Shown: piece after piece, positions 49,399-60,057 of the stretch
Layout of the letters: the number at the start of each line of letters is the position of its first letter
Numbering within the stretch: the first letter of the stretch is position 1
Source: Methanobrevibacter arboriphilus
GTDB lineage: Archaea; Methanobacteriota; Methanobacteria; Methanobacteriales; Methanobacteriaceae
Length of the DNA stretch: 64,000 nucleotides
Direction of reading: 5' to 3'
Assembly: GCF_019669925.1 (NCBI RefSeq)
Contig: NZ_AP019779.1
Coordinates: 496,001 to 560,000 of the forward strand
Notes under the pieces: model-generated
Seen by the model: the letters and a program-made list of their open reading frames with translations, nothing else
What the model was told of the DNA's origin: nothing
Databases searched by the model: none
Position numbers and translations under genes: made by a program

Positions 49399-50145
49399 AT
49401 GATTAAAAAAGAAAAAGTGATTTTGAAAGAAAAAATGACATTGAAAGAAAGAATAATGTTGTATTTGGTTAGTAAGTTAAAAATTTCTCAATCACAGCTT
49501 TTTGCAATTTTAACAGCACTAACAGCTACTGTTTTAATTGTCAGTAATCTTGCTAGCACTAAAATGTTTGATTTTTTTTCAACTGGACTAGTTTGGGACG
49601 GTGGTGCGATACTTTTTCCTATTTCTTATATTTTAGGAGATATAATTACTGAGATTTTTGGTTTTGAGCGTGCCAAAAAAGTCATCTGGACAGCATTTGC
49701 AATGAATTTAATTGCTGTTTTGGCATTGTTCATCGTTCAAATTTTACCTCCAGGACCTGGATGGGAAAATCAAATAGCATATGAAACAATTATAGGTTTT
49801 ATGCCACGTATTGTTGCCGGCAGTTTGATTGCTTTTGTTAGTGGACAAATTCTTAATTCTTATGTTTTTGTTAAAATTAAAAAAATTACTAAAGGTAAAC
49901 ACTTTTGGCAAAGGGCAATTGGCTCAAGTTTGGTTGGTGATTTGGTTGATACTGTGATTTTCACTACCATTGCATTTATTGGTACAATTTCAACCTTCCA
50001 ATTTGTGGGATTATTGTTAATTGCATATATTTCTAAAATCGTTGGTGAAACACTATTATTACCTGTGACTTATGGAGCTGTTAAGCTATGTGAAAAATTA
50101 ATGATATCAGAAAAAGTGATGGAAAATGAATCAGAATCAGTTTAA
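49399..50145 (+). CDS. yhhQ: queuosine-precursor transporter (YhhQ family)
   Basis: Integral membrane importer of the YhhQ/QPTR (VUT) family that takes up queuosine precursors. About six helices; family motifs SNLASTKMFD, WDGGAILFPISYILGDIITEIFGF and the late VGDLVDTVIFTTIAF, KIVGETLLLPVTY. A Lys/Glu-rich N-terminus precedes TM1. I start at ATG 49399. Its last 20 bases overlap tgt, so the two are translationally coupled. CGT, GCC and GGC codons are more frequent than in neighbours, consistent with transfer from bacteria. Confidence 0.92.
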   Translation: MIKKEKVILKEKMTLKERIMLYLVSKLKISQSQLFAILTALTATVLIVSNLASTKMFDFFSTGLVWDGGAILFPISYILGDIITEIFGFERAKKVIWTAFAMNLIAVLALFIVQILPPGPGWENQIAYETIIGFMPRIVAGSLIAFVSGQILNSYVFVKIKKITKGKHFWQRAIGSSLVGDLVDTVIFTTIAFIGTISTFQFVGLLLIAYISKIVGETLLLPVTYGAVKLCEKLMISEKVMENESESV

Positions 50146-51367
50146 TTTTGAAATTAATGCTAAAATTCCAGGTGCATTAGGTAGAGCAGGTGTTATTCAT
50201 ACTCCTCATGGTGATATCCAAACACCTGCTTTTGTTGTTGTTGGCACATATTCTAAAGTTAGGTTCTTACCACCATATCAATTTAATAATATTGGTGCTC
50301 AAGCAATGATTAGCAATGGGTTTCACTTATCAAAAATCTCTAAAGACATTGAACAATATGGAGGATTGTCTAAATATTCAGAGTATAATTGTCCTACTAT
50401 TACTGATAGTGGTGGATTCCAAATTATGTCATTTGGTAGTGGACTAGGTAAGGTTATCTCAATGGACAAGCGAAACATTGCTCGTGAACAATTTAAAGCA
50501 GAAAATAAAAATCGTTTGGCAAGAGTAACAGATGAGGGAGTATATTTCAAGACAAATGAAACCGCAGCTGAAAAGCTTTTCACCCCTGAATATTCAATGG
50601 AATTTCAACATAAAGTCGGCGCTGATATTATTATGGCATTCGATGAATTGACGAACATTGGTGATAGTAGAGAATATAATGAAAAAGCACTTAACCGTAC
50701 CTATGAATGGGGAGTTCGGTGTTTACTTAAGCATCAAAAATTGACTGGTGAACATGCTGGAAAACCTTATCAGGCCCTTTTTGGTGTCCTTCAAGGAGCA
50801 CATTATCAAGATTTACGAGAAAAAGCTGCTCGTGACTTAGGAGCATTAGATTTTGATGGATATGGTTTGGGAGGTGCCTTTGAAAAGGAACACCTATCCG
50901 ATATTTTGTTTTGGTGTAATAGGATTTTACCAGAATCAAAACCACGCCATCTTTTGGGTCTTTCAAAACCAGATGATATTTTTGTGGGAGTGGAAAATGG
51001 ATGTGACACATTTGATTGTGTGGCACCGACTCGTGAGGCACGGCATGGTAAAGTTTATACTCTTGATGGAGATATTAATCTCAGAAATGCAAAATTTAGA
51101 GGTGATTCTTCTACTTTGTTTGAGGGTTGTCAGTGCCCAACTTGCAAATCTTCTTACACAAGGGGAGAAATTCGTAAATTATTAAAAAATGAAGGTGGTT
51201 TAAAAACTTCAGAACAGATTATGGCAGATAAAAAACTTGCTATGGAGCTCATAACCACTCATAATGTCTATTTCATCATCAGACTCACCCATCAAATCCG
51301 TCAATCTATATTTAAGAAAAACTTTTTTGATTTTCGTGACGAGTGGTTAAAAAGGTATTATGAATAG
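50126..51367 (+). CDS. tgt: bacterial-type tRNA-guanine transglycosylase
   Basis: Exchanges guanine in tRNA for a 7-deazaguanine base. The catalytic domain has DSGGFQIMSFG, nucleophile region CDTFDCVAPTR, and zinc ligands C-x-C-x2-C (CQCPTC) with a distant His in TTHN. It is the ~400-residue bacterial form acting on position 34, not the archaeosine enzyme, which carries extra C-terminal domains and a different N-terminus. Arg codons CGT/CGA/CGG and GC content are unlike the window average. Coupled to yhhQ by overlap. Together they suggest salvage of queuine or preQ1 from the gut. Confidence 0.94.
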   Translation: MNQNQFNFEINAKIPGALGRAGVIHTPHGDIQTPAFVVVGTYSKVRFLPPYQFNNIGAQAMISNGFHLSKISKDIEQYGGLSKYSEYNCPTITDSGGFQIMSFGSGLGKVISMDKRNIAREQFKAENKNRLARVTDEGVYFKTNETAAEKLFTPEYSMEFQHKVGADIIMAFDELTNIGDSREYNEKALNRTYEWGVRCLLKHQKLTGEHAGKPYQALFGVLQGAHYQDLREKAARDLGALDFDGYGLGGAFEKEHLSDILFWCNRILPESKPRHLLGLSKPDDIFVGVENGCDTFDCVAPTREARHGKVYTLDGDINLRNAKFRGDSSTLFEGCQCPTCKSSYTRGEIRKLLKNEGGLKTSEQIMADKKLAMELITTHNVYFIIRLTHQIRQSIFKKNFFDFRDEWLKRYYE

Positions 51368-51451
51368 TAAATTATAGTAATTATTTATTAAATAATGTAA
51401 ACTTATCTTATTCCTATATTGTTGGAACTATGGAACTTATTGAGTGAAAAG

Positions 51452-52819
51452 ATGAAAAAAATGAAAAATTACAAAGTAGCTATTGTAGGTGGAGGTCCAG
51501 CAGGAATGATAGCTGCAATATCAGCTGCCAAAGAAATTAAAACTCCTTACAAAGTTGTATTAATTGAAAAAAATGAGAAATTGGGTAAAAAACTACTTTT
51601 AACTGGTGGAGGAAGATGCAATATAACAAATCTTTCTCCAATAAAAAAATTAATAAATCAATTTAGAAAAGAAGATAAATTATTCCTTAAACATAGTATC
51701 TACAACTTAAATAATCATGATTTGTTAAATATATTTAGAAATAAAGGATTAGAATTTAAAGAAGAAGAAAACGGAAGATGTTTTCCAACAACTGAAGATT
51801 CAAACTCAGTTTTATCAATCTTAAAAGAATATTTAGAAGAATTGAATATTGAGGTTCTATTAAATTTTCATGTGAAATCTATAATTAAAAAAGAAAATGA
51901 AAGATTAAAAATAAAATTAAATGAAAAAGTAAATGAAACAATAGAAGAAAAAAACAATTTATTTCGCATTAGCACAAACAAAAAAGATATTTTCTGTGAA
52001 AAAGTAATATTAGCTACAGGAGGAAAAAGTTATCCTCATACAGGTTCAAATGGTGAAGGATATAACTTAGCTACTAAATTTGGACATTCTATATCCCAAT
52101 TAATGCCAGGAGCAACACCATTAGAAATAAATGACCCTTATCTTAATAAACTTTCTGGAATAACACTAGAAAATGTTGAAATTTCATATAAAATAAATAA
52201 TAATCAAGCAATTGAAAAATGTAAAGTTGTTAAAGTGAGAGGAAATATCTTAATAACTCACTCTGGATTATCAGGACCTGGAATTTTGGATATTAGTAAT
52301 CATATATCCTTAGATAATCAATGTGAATACAGTAAACTTACCTTAAACGGTGTTTATATTGAAATTGATTTGATTCCTAATATTAATGAAGAAAAACTGA
52401 ATGAAATGATAATAAAAGATTCATCAACTAATGGAAAAACAATGATAAAAAATTATCTCAAAATTTATCTAAAGAATAGATTTATAGACTTCTTCTTAAA
52501 CAAATCACAAGTAAGTGGAAATAAAACACTTAGTAATATGACTAAAAAGGATAAAAAAGCTATTATTAATGCTTTAAAACATTTCAAAGTTAAAATAAAT
52601 AGTATGAATAAAAAAGCATCGATGATTACATGTGGAGGGGTCAAAATTAACGAGATAAATCCAAAAACCATGGAATCAAAAATAAGTGGAGTTAATGGAC
52701 TTTATTTTGCAGGAGAACTTCTTGAAAGTTATGGACCTACAGGAGGATATAATCTACAAATCGCATTTTCAACAGGCTATCTAGCTGGAAAATCTGCAGG
52801 AGAGTCAGTTATCCAATAA
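51452..52819 (+). CDS. BaiN/HI0933-like flavoprotein
   Basis: FAD-dependent oxidoreductase of the HI0933 family. FAD motif VAIVGGGPAGMIAA near the start, GKKLLLTGGGRCNITN, ATGGKSYPHTGSNGEGY and C-terminal GLYFAGELLESYGPTGGYNLQIAFSTG. I start at ATG 51452 (455 residues): GAGTG-AAAAG-ATG precedes it, whereas the frame opens at a TTG without ribosome site. Role unknown; homologues are annotated as aminoacetone oxidase or flavoprotein. Codon use is back to the AT-rich norm. Confidence 0.92.
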   Translation: MKKMKNYKVAIVGGGPAGMIAAISAAKEIKTPYKVVLIEKNEKLGKKLLLTGGGRCNITNLSPIKKLINQFRKEDKLFLKHSIYNLNNHDLLNIFRNKGLEFKEEENGRCFPTTEDSNSVLSILKEYLEELNIEVLLNFHVKSIIKKENERLKIKLNEKVNETIEEKNNLFRISTNKKDIFCEKVILATGGKSYPHTGSNGEGYNLATKFGHSISQLMPGATPLEINDPYLNKLSGITLENVEISYKINNNQAIEKCKVVKVRGNILITHSGLSGPGILDISNHISLDNQCEYSKLTLNGVYIEIDLIPNINEEKLNEMIIKDSSTNGKTMIKNYLKIYLKNRFIDFFLNKSQVSGNKTLSNMTKKDKKAIINALKHFKVKINSMNKKASMITCGGVKINEINPKTMESKISGVNGLYFAGELLESYGPTGGYNLQIAFSTGYLAGKSAGESVIQ

Positions 52820-53037
52820 AAAAAACATACATTAAAAATAAAATAAAATAAAAACTAAAAATAAAAAGAAATTAAGAATAAAGAAATAAAAAAAATAAAA
52901 ACCAAAAATATAAAAAAATAAAGAGATGAAAAAATAAAAAAGAAATAAAAAAAGAAAAAATTCTAAAAAGGTTTTAAAAAAGTTTAAAATGGTCTTAAAA
53001 AAGTTTAAAAAGGCTAAAAAGATTTAAAAAAGCTTAT

Positions 53038-53796
53038 TTAAATTTTAAAAACATTTTTAGCATTTTTTTCAGTTACTTTATCAATATTATCAACTGATTC
53101 TTCTTTAATTTCAGCTAATTTCGAAGCAACATACAAAACATTAGATGGTTCATTTCTATCTTCCCTGTTTGGAGCAAGATAAGGACTATCAGTTTCAGTT
53201 AAGATGTTTTCGATTGGTATTTCTTTAAACAAATCTTGATGGTGTTTTGAATAACAAATCATGGTTGAAATTGATGTATAATAACCTTCATCAATTAATT
53301 TTTTAGCTGTTTTTAAACTACCACTATAACAATGAAATATAACACTAGGAATATCATCATATTCTTTCACTATATTAAATGCCTTTCTTTCACAATCCCT
53401 AGCATGTATAAGAAGAGGTTTTTTATATTCATTAGCTAATTCTATGAATTTTTTAAATGTTTCAGCTTGTTTAGCTCTTTCAGATTTATCTTTAACATAA
53501 AAATAATCCATACCAACCTCACCAATGGCTAATATTTCATCCATATGATTTTTCATTTGATCGATAGACAGATTTAAATCTTTATCACTAATCTGTCCAG
53601 AACTAACTGGATGGAAACCAAAAGTAGGGTAAATAAAATTAGGATTTTGTTTTGAAAGGTTTAAAGCTCTTTCGTTTCCTTCAATACTAGTTCCAGAGTT
53701 TATAATTGCAGAAAGTTTTTTCTTAGCTCTTTTAATTATTTCTTCCCTATCATTATTAAATTGCTCAAAATCAACATGACAATGAATATCTATCAT
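53038..53796 (-). CDS. TatD-family metal-dependent DNase
   Basis: TIM-barrel hydrolase. Metal ligands: HCHVD at the N-terminus, GEVGMDY, LLIHARDCE, VIFHCYSG and ETDSPYLAP with NEPSN. 252 residues is typical. GAGG precedes the ATG at 53796. It follows uppS by 33 bases on the same strand. Substrate (DNA 3' ends, or D-aminoacyl compounds) not determinable. Confidence 0.94.
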   Translation of the reverse strand: MIDIHCHVDFEQFNNDREEIIKRAKKKLSAIINSGTSIEGNERALNLSKQNPNFIYPTFGFHPVSSGQISDKDLNLSIDQMKNHMDEILAIGEVGMDYFYVKDKSERAKQAETFKKFIELANEYKKPLLIHARDCERKAFNIVKEYDDIPSVIFHCYSGSLKTAKKLIDEGYYTSISTMICYSKHHQDLFKEIPIENILTETDSPYLAPNREDRNEPSNVLYVASKLAEIKEESVDNIDKVTEKNAKNVFKI

Positions 53797-53829
53797 CAAA
53801 ATTCCTCAATAAATGATTTAAAAATTTAT

Positions 53830-54597
53830 TTAAGTTCCATATCTCCTTTCTCTTTGTTGATAGTCACGAATAGCTCTTAAAAAGTCAACTTTCCTCAATT
53901 CAGGCCATAAACTATCACAAAAGTACAATTCAGAATATGAAGACTGCCATAAAAGAAATCCACTTAAACGTTCTTCTCCACTTGTACGAATAATTAAATT
54001 AGGATCCTCCAACCCCGCAGTATATAAATTATCACTAACTGTTTTCTCATCAATCTCGTCTTTAGTAATTTTTCCTTCTTCAACTTCTTTAACTATTTTC
54101 TTTATTGCATCAACTATTTCAAGTCTACCATCATAACCAATAGCTAAATTAAAAAGTTTTTTATTATAATGTGAAGTGGATTCTTCAGCTTCAAGTATAG
54201 CTTCTCTTACATTTTCTGGTAAAAGATCAAGCCTTCCTACTACTTTAACTTTTACTTCATTATTATGAATCTTTTCATGTGCAACAATTCTTTTAAAGTT
54301 TTTTACAAAAAGATTCATCAAACCTTCAACTTCTTCGGAGGGCCTATTAAAATTTTCTGTGGAAAATGCATAAGCAGTTACAATTTCAATTCCAAGATCA
54401 ATACTCCAATCAAGAACTTTTTCTAATGTGTCAACACCAATTTCATGACCCTTAATAACATTTATATTACCTTGTACTCTAGAATACCTTCTATTACCAT
54501 CCATAATTATAGCTATATGCTTAGGCATACTATTAGGATCAAGTCCTTTGGATATATACCATTCATAAAGTTGATATATTGGTTTCATCAATTCCAT
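53830..54597 (-). CDS. uppS: cis-prenyltransferase (UPP synthase family)
   Basis: Makes long-chain cis-polyprenyl diphosphate, the lipid carrier for pseudomurein and glycan assembly. Motifs: [13 protein letters not shown] (catalytic Asp), [25 protein letters not shown] and [29 protein letters not shown]. Start at ATG 54597 (255 residues), with AAAGGG upstream; an upstream extension of 17 codons is a hydrophobic artefact. First gene of a uppS-tatD pair. Confidence 0.96.
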   Translation of the reverse strand: MELMKPIYQLYEWYISKGLDPNSMPKHIAIIMDGNRRYSRVQGNINVIKGHEIGVDTLEKVLDWSIDLGIEIVTAYAFSTENFNRPSEEVEGLMNLFVKNFKRIVAHEKIHNNEVKVKVVGRLDLLPENVREAILEAEESTSHYNKKLFNLAIGYDGRLEIVDAIKKIVKEVEEGKITKDEIDEKTVSDNLYTAGLEDPNLIIRTSGEERLSGFLLWQSSYSELYFCDSLWPELRKVDFLRAIRDYQQRERRYGT

Positions 54598-55159
54598 AAT
54601 TTTTCCCTTTCTTAATACACAAATTATCAATAAAAAGATAATATTCAAAATTTTAGACTAATTTAGTAATTATATTAAATAGTTTATTATATTAAATAGT
54701 TTATATTAAAGCTTTTAGATTAAATCTTAGAAATATTAATAGAATAATTAATTAGATAATTAATAAGATACAATAATTAGCTCTAATTCTAAAATAAAGT
54801 TTAATTTTGAAAATAAAATTTATTTATAAAGACTTTATATTATATATACATTTATATATTAATTTTATATACTAATTTTACATCTTAATTTATTAATTGT
54901 ATAACTGATTTATTAATCTTATATAATAATTTTAGATTATATATTTTACAATAATTTAGATTATTATATATTAAAATTAAATTAATAATATTATATATTT
55001 ATAAAATTAATTATTTATAAAATTAAGTATTTACAAAATTATAATACTTATAAAATTGTAATATTTATAAATTATTTATAACTAATATTATAATAAGAAT
55101 ATTATGATAATTGTTTATAATTATCATTTTATAAAATTAAATATTTATAAGATTAAATA
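54598..55159. other. intergenic spacer, very AT-rich
   Basis: Over 500 bases of nearly pure A+T with repeated TTATATATT/AATTATTTATAA words. It carries the uppS promoter on the minus strand. No gene seen. Confidence 0.4.
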
Positions 55160-56011
55160 TTATTTATTAGCTAAATTATATGCAAAGGTCAATGCTCTTA
55201 AATATCCTTTTTCTGATTGATCACGGCTTGTGTCAATAAATATTTTTTCACTACCCAAAGCTATGGCACCAAAACTCTCCCATGAATTTATTAAGACAAG
55301 TGTTCTAAATATTATATTCCCATTGATTCCATCAGGAGCAATAATTATATTATTTTTATCAGCAATAGCTTTTTCTATTAGAATATAATAATTTTTTATA
55401 GATAATCTGTTTAAATTTGTAGATATATTATTTAAATTGTTTTTTGAGGAATTAAAACTAAAAAAAGCATTATAAGCAGGGTTTGATTCTTTATCTGAAA
55501 AAAAATCATTTATTTTCTTTACTAAAATTTCACTATCTTTGATTGATCTATCAATTTCAGGGCTTCTTCCAAAATCTTCTTTTCTTCCACCAGCCAAAAT
55601 AGCAATTTTAGGGGTTTTATTTATTTTTAACATGAATTTAACTGATTGAAGAATTAATTGAAATTTTTCATCAATATTATTTCCCTCATCAATTCCAACA
55701 GGTCCAAGCAAAAATCCATTATAATTTAAATCAATATTATCTTTAATGTCTTCATGTATTTCATTGTTAAATCTTATAAAACTTGCCCTATTAACTGACA
55801 TCCCTTTATTTAGATTTTTAATATTTTTCAGTACTTTTGAAGATTTTAAAGAACCTCTAACAACAGCATCAATAGTATTATCTTCCATGGCAAAAATTAG
55901 TTCTTCATCAGAATAAGCTAATTCTATTTCTATATCCTCATTTTTACTTAATGCTTTTTGTGCCAAAATAACATTTTTATTTTCACCACAGCCTACCACA
56001 ATTTTTACCAT
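55160..56011 (-). CDS. mtxX: methanogenesis marker protein 4 / MtxX family
   Basis: Protein of the MtxX (methanogenesis marker 4) family, distantly related to phosphate acyltransferases. It starts MVKIVVGCGENKN, with ILAGGRKEDFGRSPEIDRS, NIIIAPDGINGNIIFRTL and the C-terminal ALGSEKIFIDTSRDQSEKGY. I start at ATG 56011 (283 residues), preceded by TAGGT. The family is methanogen-specific; its function is unproven. Confidence 0.9.
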   Translation of the reverse strand: MVKIVVGCGENKNVILAQKALSKNEDIEIELAYSDEELIFAMEDNTIDAVVRGSLKSSKVLKNIKNLNKGMSVNRASFIRFNNEIHEDIKDNIDLNYNGFLLGPVGIDEGNNIDEKFQLILQSVKFMLKINKTPKIAILAGGRKEDFGRSPEIDRSIKDSEILVKKINDFFSDKESNPAYNAFFSFNSSKNNLNNISTNLNRLSIKNYYILIEKAIADKNNIIIAPDGINGNIIFRTLVLINSWESFGAIALGSEKIFIDTSRDQSEKGYLRALTFAYNLANK

Positions 56012-56692
56012 ATAACCTACCAAAACTTTTAATGTATAAATTTTATTGTACAAATTACATTTTGTATTATAATTATTATATTTTTTTTATATTTTTATTA
56101 AATATAATTTTTATTAGATATAATCTTTATTAGATATAATAATACTTATTTAAATAATTATAATAATTTTATTTAAAATTTTATTAATAATAAGAATTTA
56201 TAATATTTTTAATAATATGGTTTAATTAATATGGTTTAATTAATATTACTAATTAATGTGGTTTTTAACAGTATTTTTAATAATAAGTATTTTAATAATA
56301 TTTTTAATATAAAAAATTATATAAAAAAGATTATATAGAAAAAAATATTTCATAGAAAAGATTATATTCAATGAAGACATATATTATATAGATTAAGTAA
56401 TGAAAATATCATTACTTTTTCATAATTAACTACTTTTTAAGATAGTTTATTTTTAGAAATAATAGGAAAAAATATGTTGTTTATCCTATAAAAAACAATT
56501 TTTTATAATAGTTAATAAAGCTATTTAAAATAATTAAAGTGTATATTACTCTATATAAGTAATATATATCTACATAATTATATTATCTCTAATTATGATA
56601 AAATTGTTAAAATAAATTAAAAATAAAAAAATAAACGAAAACTAAAAAATAAAAAGCAATTTTAAATTTACTATTTTGGGAAGGGATAAAAC
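56012..56692. other. 681-base divergent region with orphan hairpin
   Basis: No ORF. TATGGTTTAATTAA occurs twice near 56215-56245. A 9-bp hairpin lies at 56395-56417. ATAGGA...TCCTAT (about 56462-56489) is a second weak hairpin. A TATA-like CTCTATATAAG at 56552-56562 may serve the DUF4012 gene. Confidence 0.45.
56395..56420. terminator. orphan terminator-like hairpin
   Basis: AAGTAATGA and TCATTACTT pair perfectly around AAATA and end in TTTTT in the plus direction. No plus-strand gene precedes it for over 3 kb, so it may end an unrecognised RNA or act on DNA. Confidence 0.5.
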
Positions 56693-57409
56693 ATGGAAAG
56701 AAAAAATAAACTCATAATTGCAATTACAATAGTGGCTGCAATTGGAATACTTGCTGTTGTTTGGGGAACATTTTTAGGAGGCCCTGATTTATCTCAAGGA
56801 GATAAGAGCATTTTAGTGTTAGCTGTTGATGAAGGTGAATCAAGACCAGGTATGGGTGCTGTAGATATGGCATTTGTTATAGACTTGAAAAATGGAAGTA
56901 TATCTAATTATACACCAATTTATCCAGGTGGTAAAACTCATCCAACTCAACCTGAACCTGCAGAAGCACAATCACAGGGAGCTGGATCTAAGCTTTTACT
57001 TCATGATTCATTATGGGGTACTAACACTCAACAAGGAATGCAATATGCAAAAGAAATTGTTGAAGCTAATACAAATATGACACCTGATGCTGTAGTAGCA
57101 ATAAATACTGAAGCATTAGATGCAGTTATACAAGCTGCAGGCCCTATAAAAGTTGATGGACAAGAAACAAATATTAGTGCAATAGATCTTGTACGAGAAA
57201 ACGATGAATTACATGGAGGATCCATGAGCAGAGGAGAAGCTGTGATGGCACTTGCTTCAGCACTTTCAACTGCTGCAAATAATCCAGATAAACGGAATGC
57301 TATGGTTCAAGCTGCTTTAGATCAGTATTCTAAAGGCAATATTGTAATGATTCCACAAGGATCATTTGTTGGCCTAATGGCTTCTAAAGGATTAGGATCT
57401 GTTTTATAA
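56693..57409 (+). CDS. DUF4012-like membrane-anchored protein
   Basis: A 238-residue protein with one N-terminal membrane helix (about 7-27) and an extracellular domain. The segment SILVLAVDEGESRPGMGAVDMAFVIDLKNG is typical of DUF4012/LytR-related archaeal proteins, followed by PDAVVAINTEALDAVIQAAGPIKVDG, as in the LCP fold. A catalytic phosphotransferase role in attaching wall polymers is suggested by the fold but not shown. GGGAAGGGA precedes the ATG. Confidence 0.8.
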   Translation: MERKNKLIIAITIVAAIGILAVVWGTFLGGPDLSQGDKSILVLAVDEGESRPGMGAVDMAFVIDLKNGSISNYTPIYPGGKTHPTQPEPAEAQSQGAGSKLLLHDSLWGTNTQQGMQYAKEIVEANTNMTPDAVVAINTEALDAVIQAAGPIKVDGQETNISAIDLVRENDELHGGSMSRGEAVMALASALSTAANNPDKRNAMVQAALDQYSKGNIVMIPQGSFVGLMASKGLGSVL

Positions 57410-57933
57410 TAATTAGACTAATTATAGTCTAATTTTCTATTTTTTAATATTTTATTATTTTTTAATCTTTAATTATAATTTCTATTTATTAATTTCTAAT
57501 TTTGTCTAATTTTGATCATATTTATTCTTTAATTTCATTATCATTAGTTTTATTATCTTTAATTTTATTCATATAATTTATATTTACTATTTTTGAGATG
57601 ATTTAGTTTTAAATATTATTTTTAATACTATTTTAGCTAATACCTAATACTACTTTTAATCAATTTTATCTTTATAATAATATTATAAATAAAAACAAAA
57701 ATAAAGTCAAAAAATAAAAAAGTAAATCTAAAAAATAAAAAAGTAAAGCTAAAAGTGAATAATAGAAAATAAAGTATCTAAAAAATAGGATATTTTATAG
57801 AAAATAAAACTAAATATAATAAACTAAAAAAATGAAAATAAAGATAATAAAACTAATGATAATAAAATTAAAGATTAATAACTAAGTTAATTTTCAAAAT
57901 GAAAATAAATAAAAGGAATGAAAAAAATATTTT
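57410..57933. other. convergent spacer DUF4012 / hemL
   Basis: T-rich then A-rich (about 57420-57600 T-rich, 57680-57930 A-rich), as expected of two converging 3' ends. Repeated AAAAAATAAAAAAGTAAA words at 57710-57750. No gene seen. Confidence 0.4.
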
Positions 57934-59196
57934 TTATTTCCAAGCAATTTTTAGAGAATCCTCAATAGCAATTAATAATTTTTCTATATCTTCATTACTA
58001 TGAGAAGAGGATAAAAAATTACATTCAAACTGACTTGGAGGTATAAAAATACCATTATCCATCAATTCATGGAAATATATAGAGAATTTTTCAATATCTG
58101 ATTTTTTAGCTATTTCATAATTTGTTACTTTTTCAATATTGAAATATATTTGAAACATTGAAGCTAAGCCAACAGTCTGGATATTTAAATCTAAATTATC
58201 AACAATTTCAGATATTTGATTTCTTAAATAATTTCCTTTTTTATTTAAATTCTTGTAAAAATCTTGATCAAGTTGATTCAATGTAGAAATACCAGCTTTT
58301 ACTGATATAGGATTTCCATTAAATGTTCCAGCTTGATAAACATTTCCTTCAGGAGCTATCATTTCCATTATCTCACGTTTTCCTGCAAATGCACCCATAG
58401 GAAATCCTCCTCCAATAATTTTACCCATAGTAACAAGATCAGGAGTAATAGAGTAATAAGTCTGAGCTCCTCCACTGGAAAGTCTAAAACCAGTGATAAC
58501 CTCATCAAAAATAAGGAGTATATTATTTTCTTCAGTGATTTCTCTTAAAAACTCTAAATATCCATTATTTGGTTCAACACATCCAATATTACCCATTACA
58601 GGCTCCACTATTACTGCAGCTATATTATCTTTCTCATCAACAATGAGTTTTTTTAAAGCATCTTCATCATTATAAGGACATGTTAAAGTATTTTTTGTAG
58701 TGTCTTCTGGAATTCCAAGAGAATCAGGAAGAGCTGCTGCTCCAGATCCAGATTTCACCAAAACATAATCATGAGCACCGTGATAGCTACCTTCAAATTT
58801 AACTATTTTATTTTTACTAGTGCAACCTCTAGCTAAACGTATTGCACTCATTGTAGCTTCTGTCCCAGAATTCACAAATCTTATCATTTCAGCACAAGGT
58901 ACTCTATCAATAACCATTCTTGCCAATTTTATCTCGTTTTCAGTTGGTGCTCCATATGCAGTTCCAATACTCGCTTGACTGCAAACATTATCAATTACAC
59001 TAGAGTCAGAATGACCTAAGATTAAAGGTCCATATCCCAAACAACAATCAATATATTCATTACCTTCAACATCCCAAATTTTAGATCCTTTAGCTTTTTC
59101 TATAAAAACAGGATATGGTTTAAATGCACGTACTGGAGAATTAACTCCTCCAGGAAAATATCTTTTTGATTCATTGAATAAATCTTTTGAATTCAT
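57934..59196 (-). CDS. hemL: glutamate-1-semialdehyde 2,1-aminomutase
   Basis: PLP enzyme making 5-aminolevulinate for cobamide, F430 and haem-type tetrapyrroles. Motifs: [51 protein letters not shown] and the PLP-Lys in [14 protein letters not shown]. 420 residues is normal. It follows cbiC on the minus strand, joining early and late cobamide synthesis. Confidence 0.98.
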   Translation of the reverse strand: MNSKDLFNESKRYFPGGVNSPVRAFKPYPVFIEKAKGSKIWDVEGNEYIDCCLGYGPLILGHSDSSVIDNVCSQASIGTAYGAPTENEIKLARMVIDRVPCAEMIRFVNSGTEATMSAIRLARGCTSKNKIVKFEGSYHGAHDYVLVKSGSGAAALPDSLGIPEDTTKNTLTCPYNDEDALKKLIVDEKDNIAAVIVEPVMGNIGCVEPNNGYLEFLREITEENNILLIFDEVITGFRLSSGGAQTYYSITPDLVTMGKIIGGGFPMGAFAGKREIMEMIAPEGNVYQAGTFNGNPISVKAGISTLNQLDQDFYKNLNKKGNYLRNQISEIVDNLDLNIQTVGLASMFQIYFNIEKVTNYEIAKKSDIEKFSIYFHELMDNGIFIPPSQFECNFLSSSHSNEDIEKLLIAIEDSLKIAWK

Positions 59197-59266
59197 AATA
59201 CATCACTAAATACAATTTAATTAAATAAAAACCCTAATTTAACAATTAATTCATAAAAATCCTAAC

Positions 59267-59899
59267 TTATTTATTAATATTTTTCATAGTCTGAATTAAA
59301 GAATTAACACAAGCTACAGCTACAGGAGTTCCACCCTTTGGCCCTTTAGTAATAATATTAGGTATTGAACTATTTTTCAACTCTTCTTTTGAATCAGCTG
59401 CTCCAACAAATCCAACAGGCACCCCAACAATAGAAGAAACATCTAATTCATTATTATTATATAATTCAATAGCTTTATAGAGTGCAGTTGGAGCATTTCC
59501 AACAACAATTATTCCCTTAAAGTCATTTTGAGCTGCAAATTCAATAGCAGCAGCAGCTCTTGTAATTTTTTTATCCTTAGCTATATCAACTACTTCACTG
59601 TTTTTAATAAAACACTCAACATTACCATCATATTGAGTAATTCCTGATTTAACCATATTAATATCAGTTAAAATATCTTCATTATTTTTCAAAGCTTTTA
59701 AGCTAGAGTTAACAAATTCAGAACTGATTAAAACTAATTTTGCATATTCAGGATCAGCAGTAGAGTGAACTATCCTTTCAACAATGTCTTTTTCCTCGTT
59801 AGAAAGGTTTTTAATTTCTTCAGAAATTAATGACCTTACAATTTCCCTACTTTTATCAGCTATATCATAACCTTGCTTAGTTGATGCTCCCATAAACAT
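59267..59899 (-). CDS. cbiC: cobalt-precorrin-8 methylmutase
   Basis: Moves a methyl from C11 to C12 of the corrin ring. Motif RIVHSTADPEYAKL carries the conserved catalytic His; later GIIVVGNAPTAL and GVPVGFVGAADSKEEL. 210 residues is normal; start at ATG 59899 with GGGGT-ATAAT upstream, or Met3. Between a carboxymuconolactone-decarboxylase-like gene and hemL. Confidence 0.97.
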   Translation of the reverse strand: MFMGASTKQGYDIADKSREIVRSLISEEIKNLSNEEKDIVERIVHSTADPEYAKLVLISSEFVNSSLKALKNNEDILTDINMVKSGITQYDGNVECFIKNSEVVDIAKDKKITRAAAAIEFAAQNDFKGIIVVGNAPTALYKAIELYNNNELDVSSIVGVPVGFVGAADSKEELKNSSIPNIITKGPKGGTPVAVACVNSLIQTMKNINK

Positions 59900-60057
59900 A
59901 TTATACCCCTAATGATAATATAAACATTTATATAATAATTATAATTATAGTGATTATAATAATTATATTGATTATAATGATATAATGATTATAATGGACA
60001 TAAATAATTATAAATAATTATAAATTAATATAACTTTTGGTTATAAATCAATGAATA

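Noticed and set aside
50853-51185. 110-residue frame inside tgt
   Set aside because: Alternate-frame shadow of a well-supported TGT.
49399-51367. Standard archaeosine TGT
   Set aside because: Lacks the extra C-terminal domains and archaeal N-terminal signature; motifs match the bacterial queuine-type enzyme.
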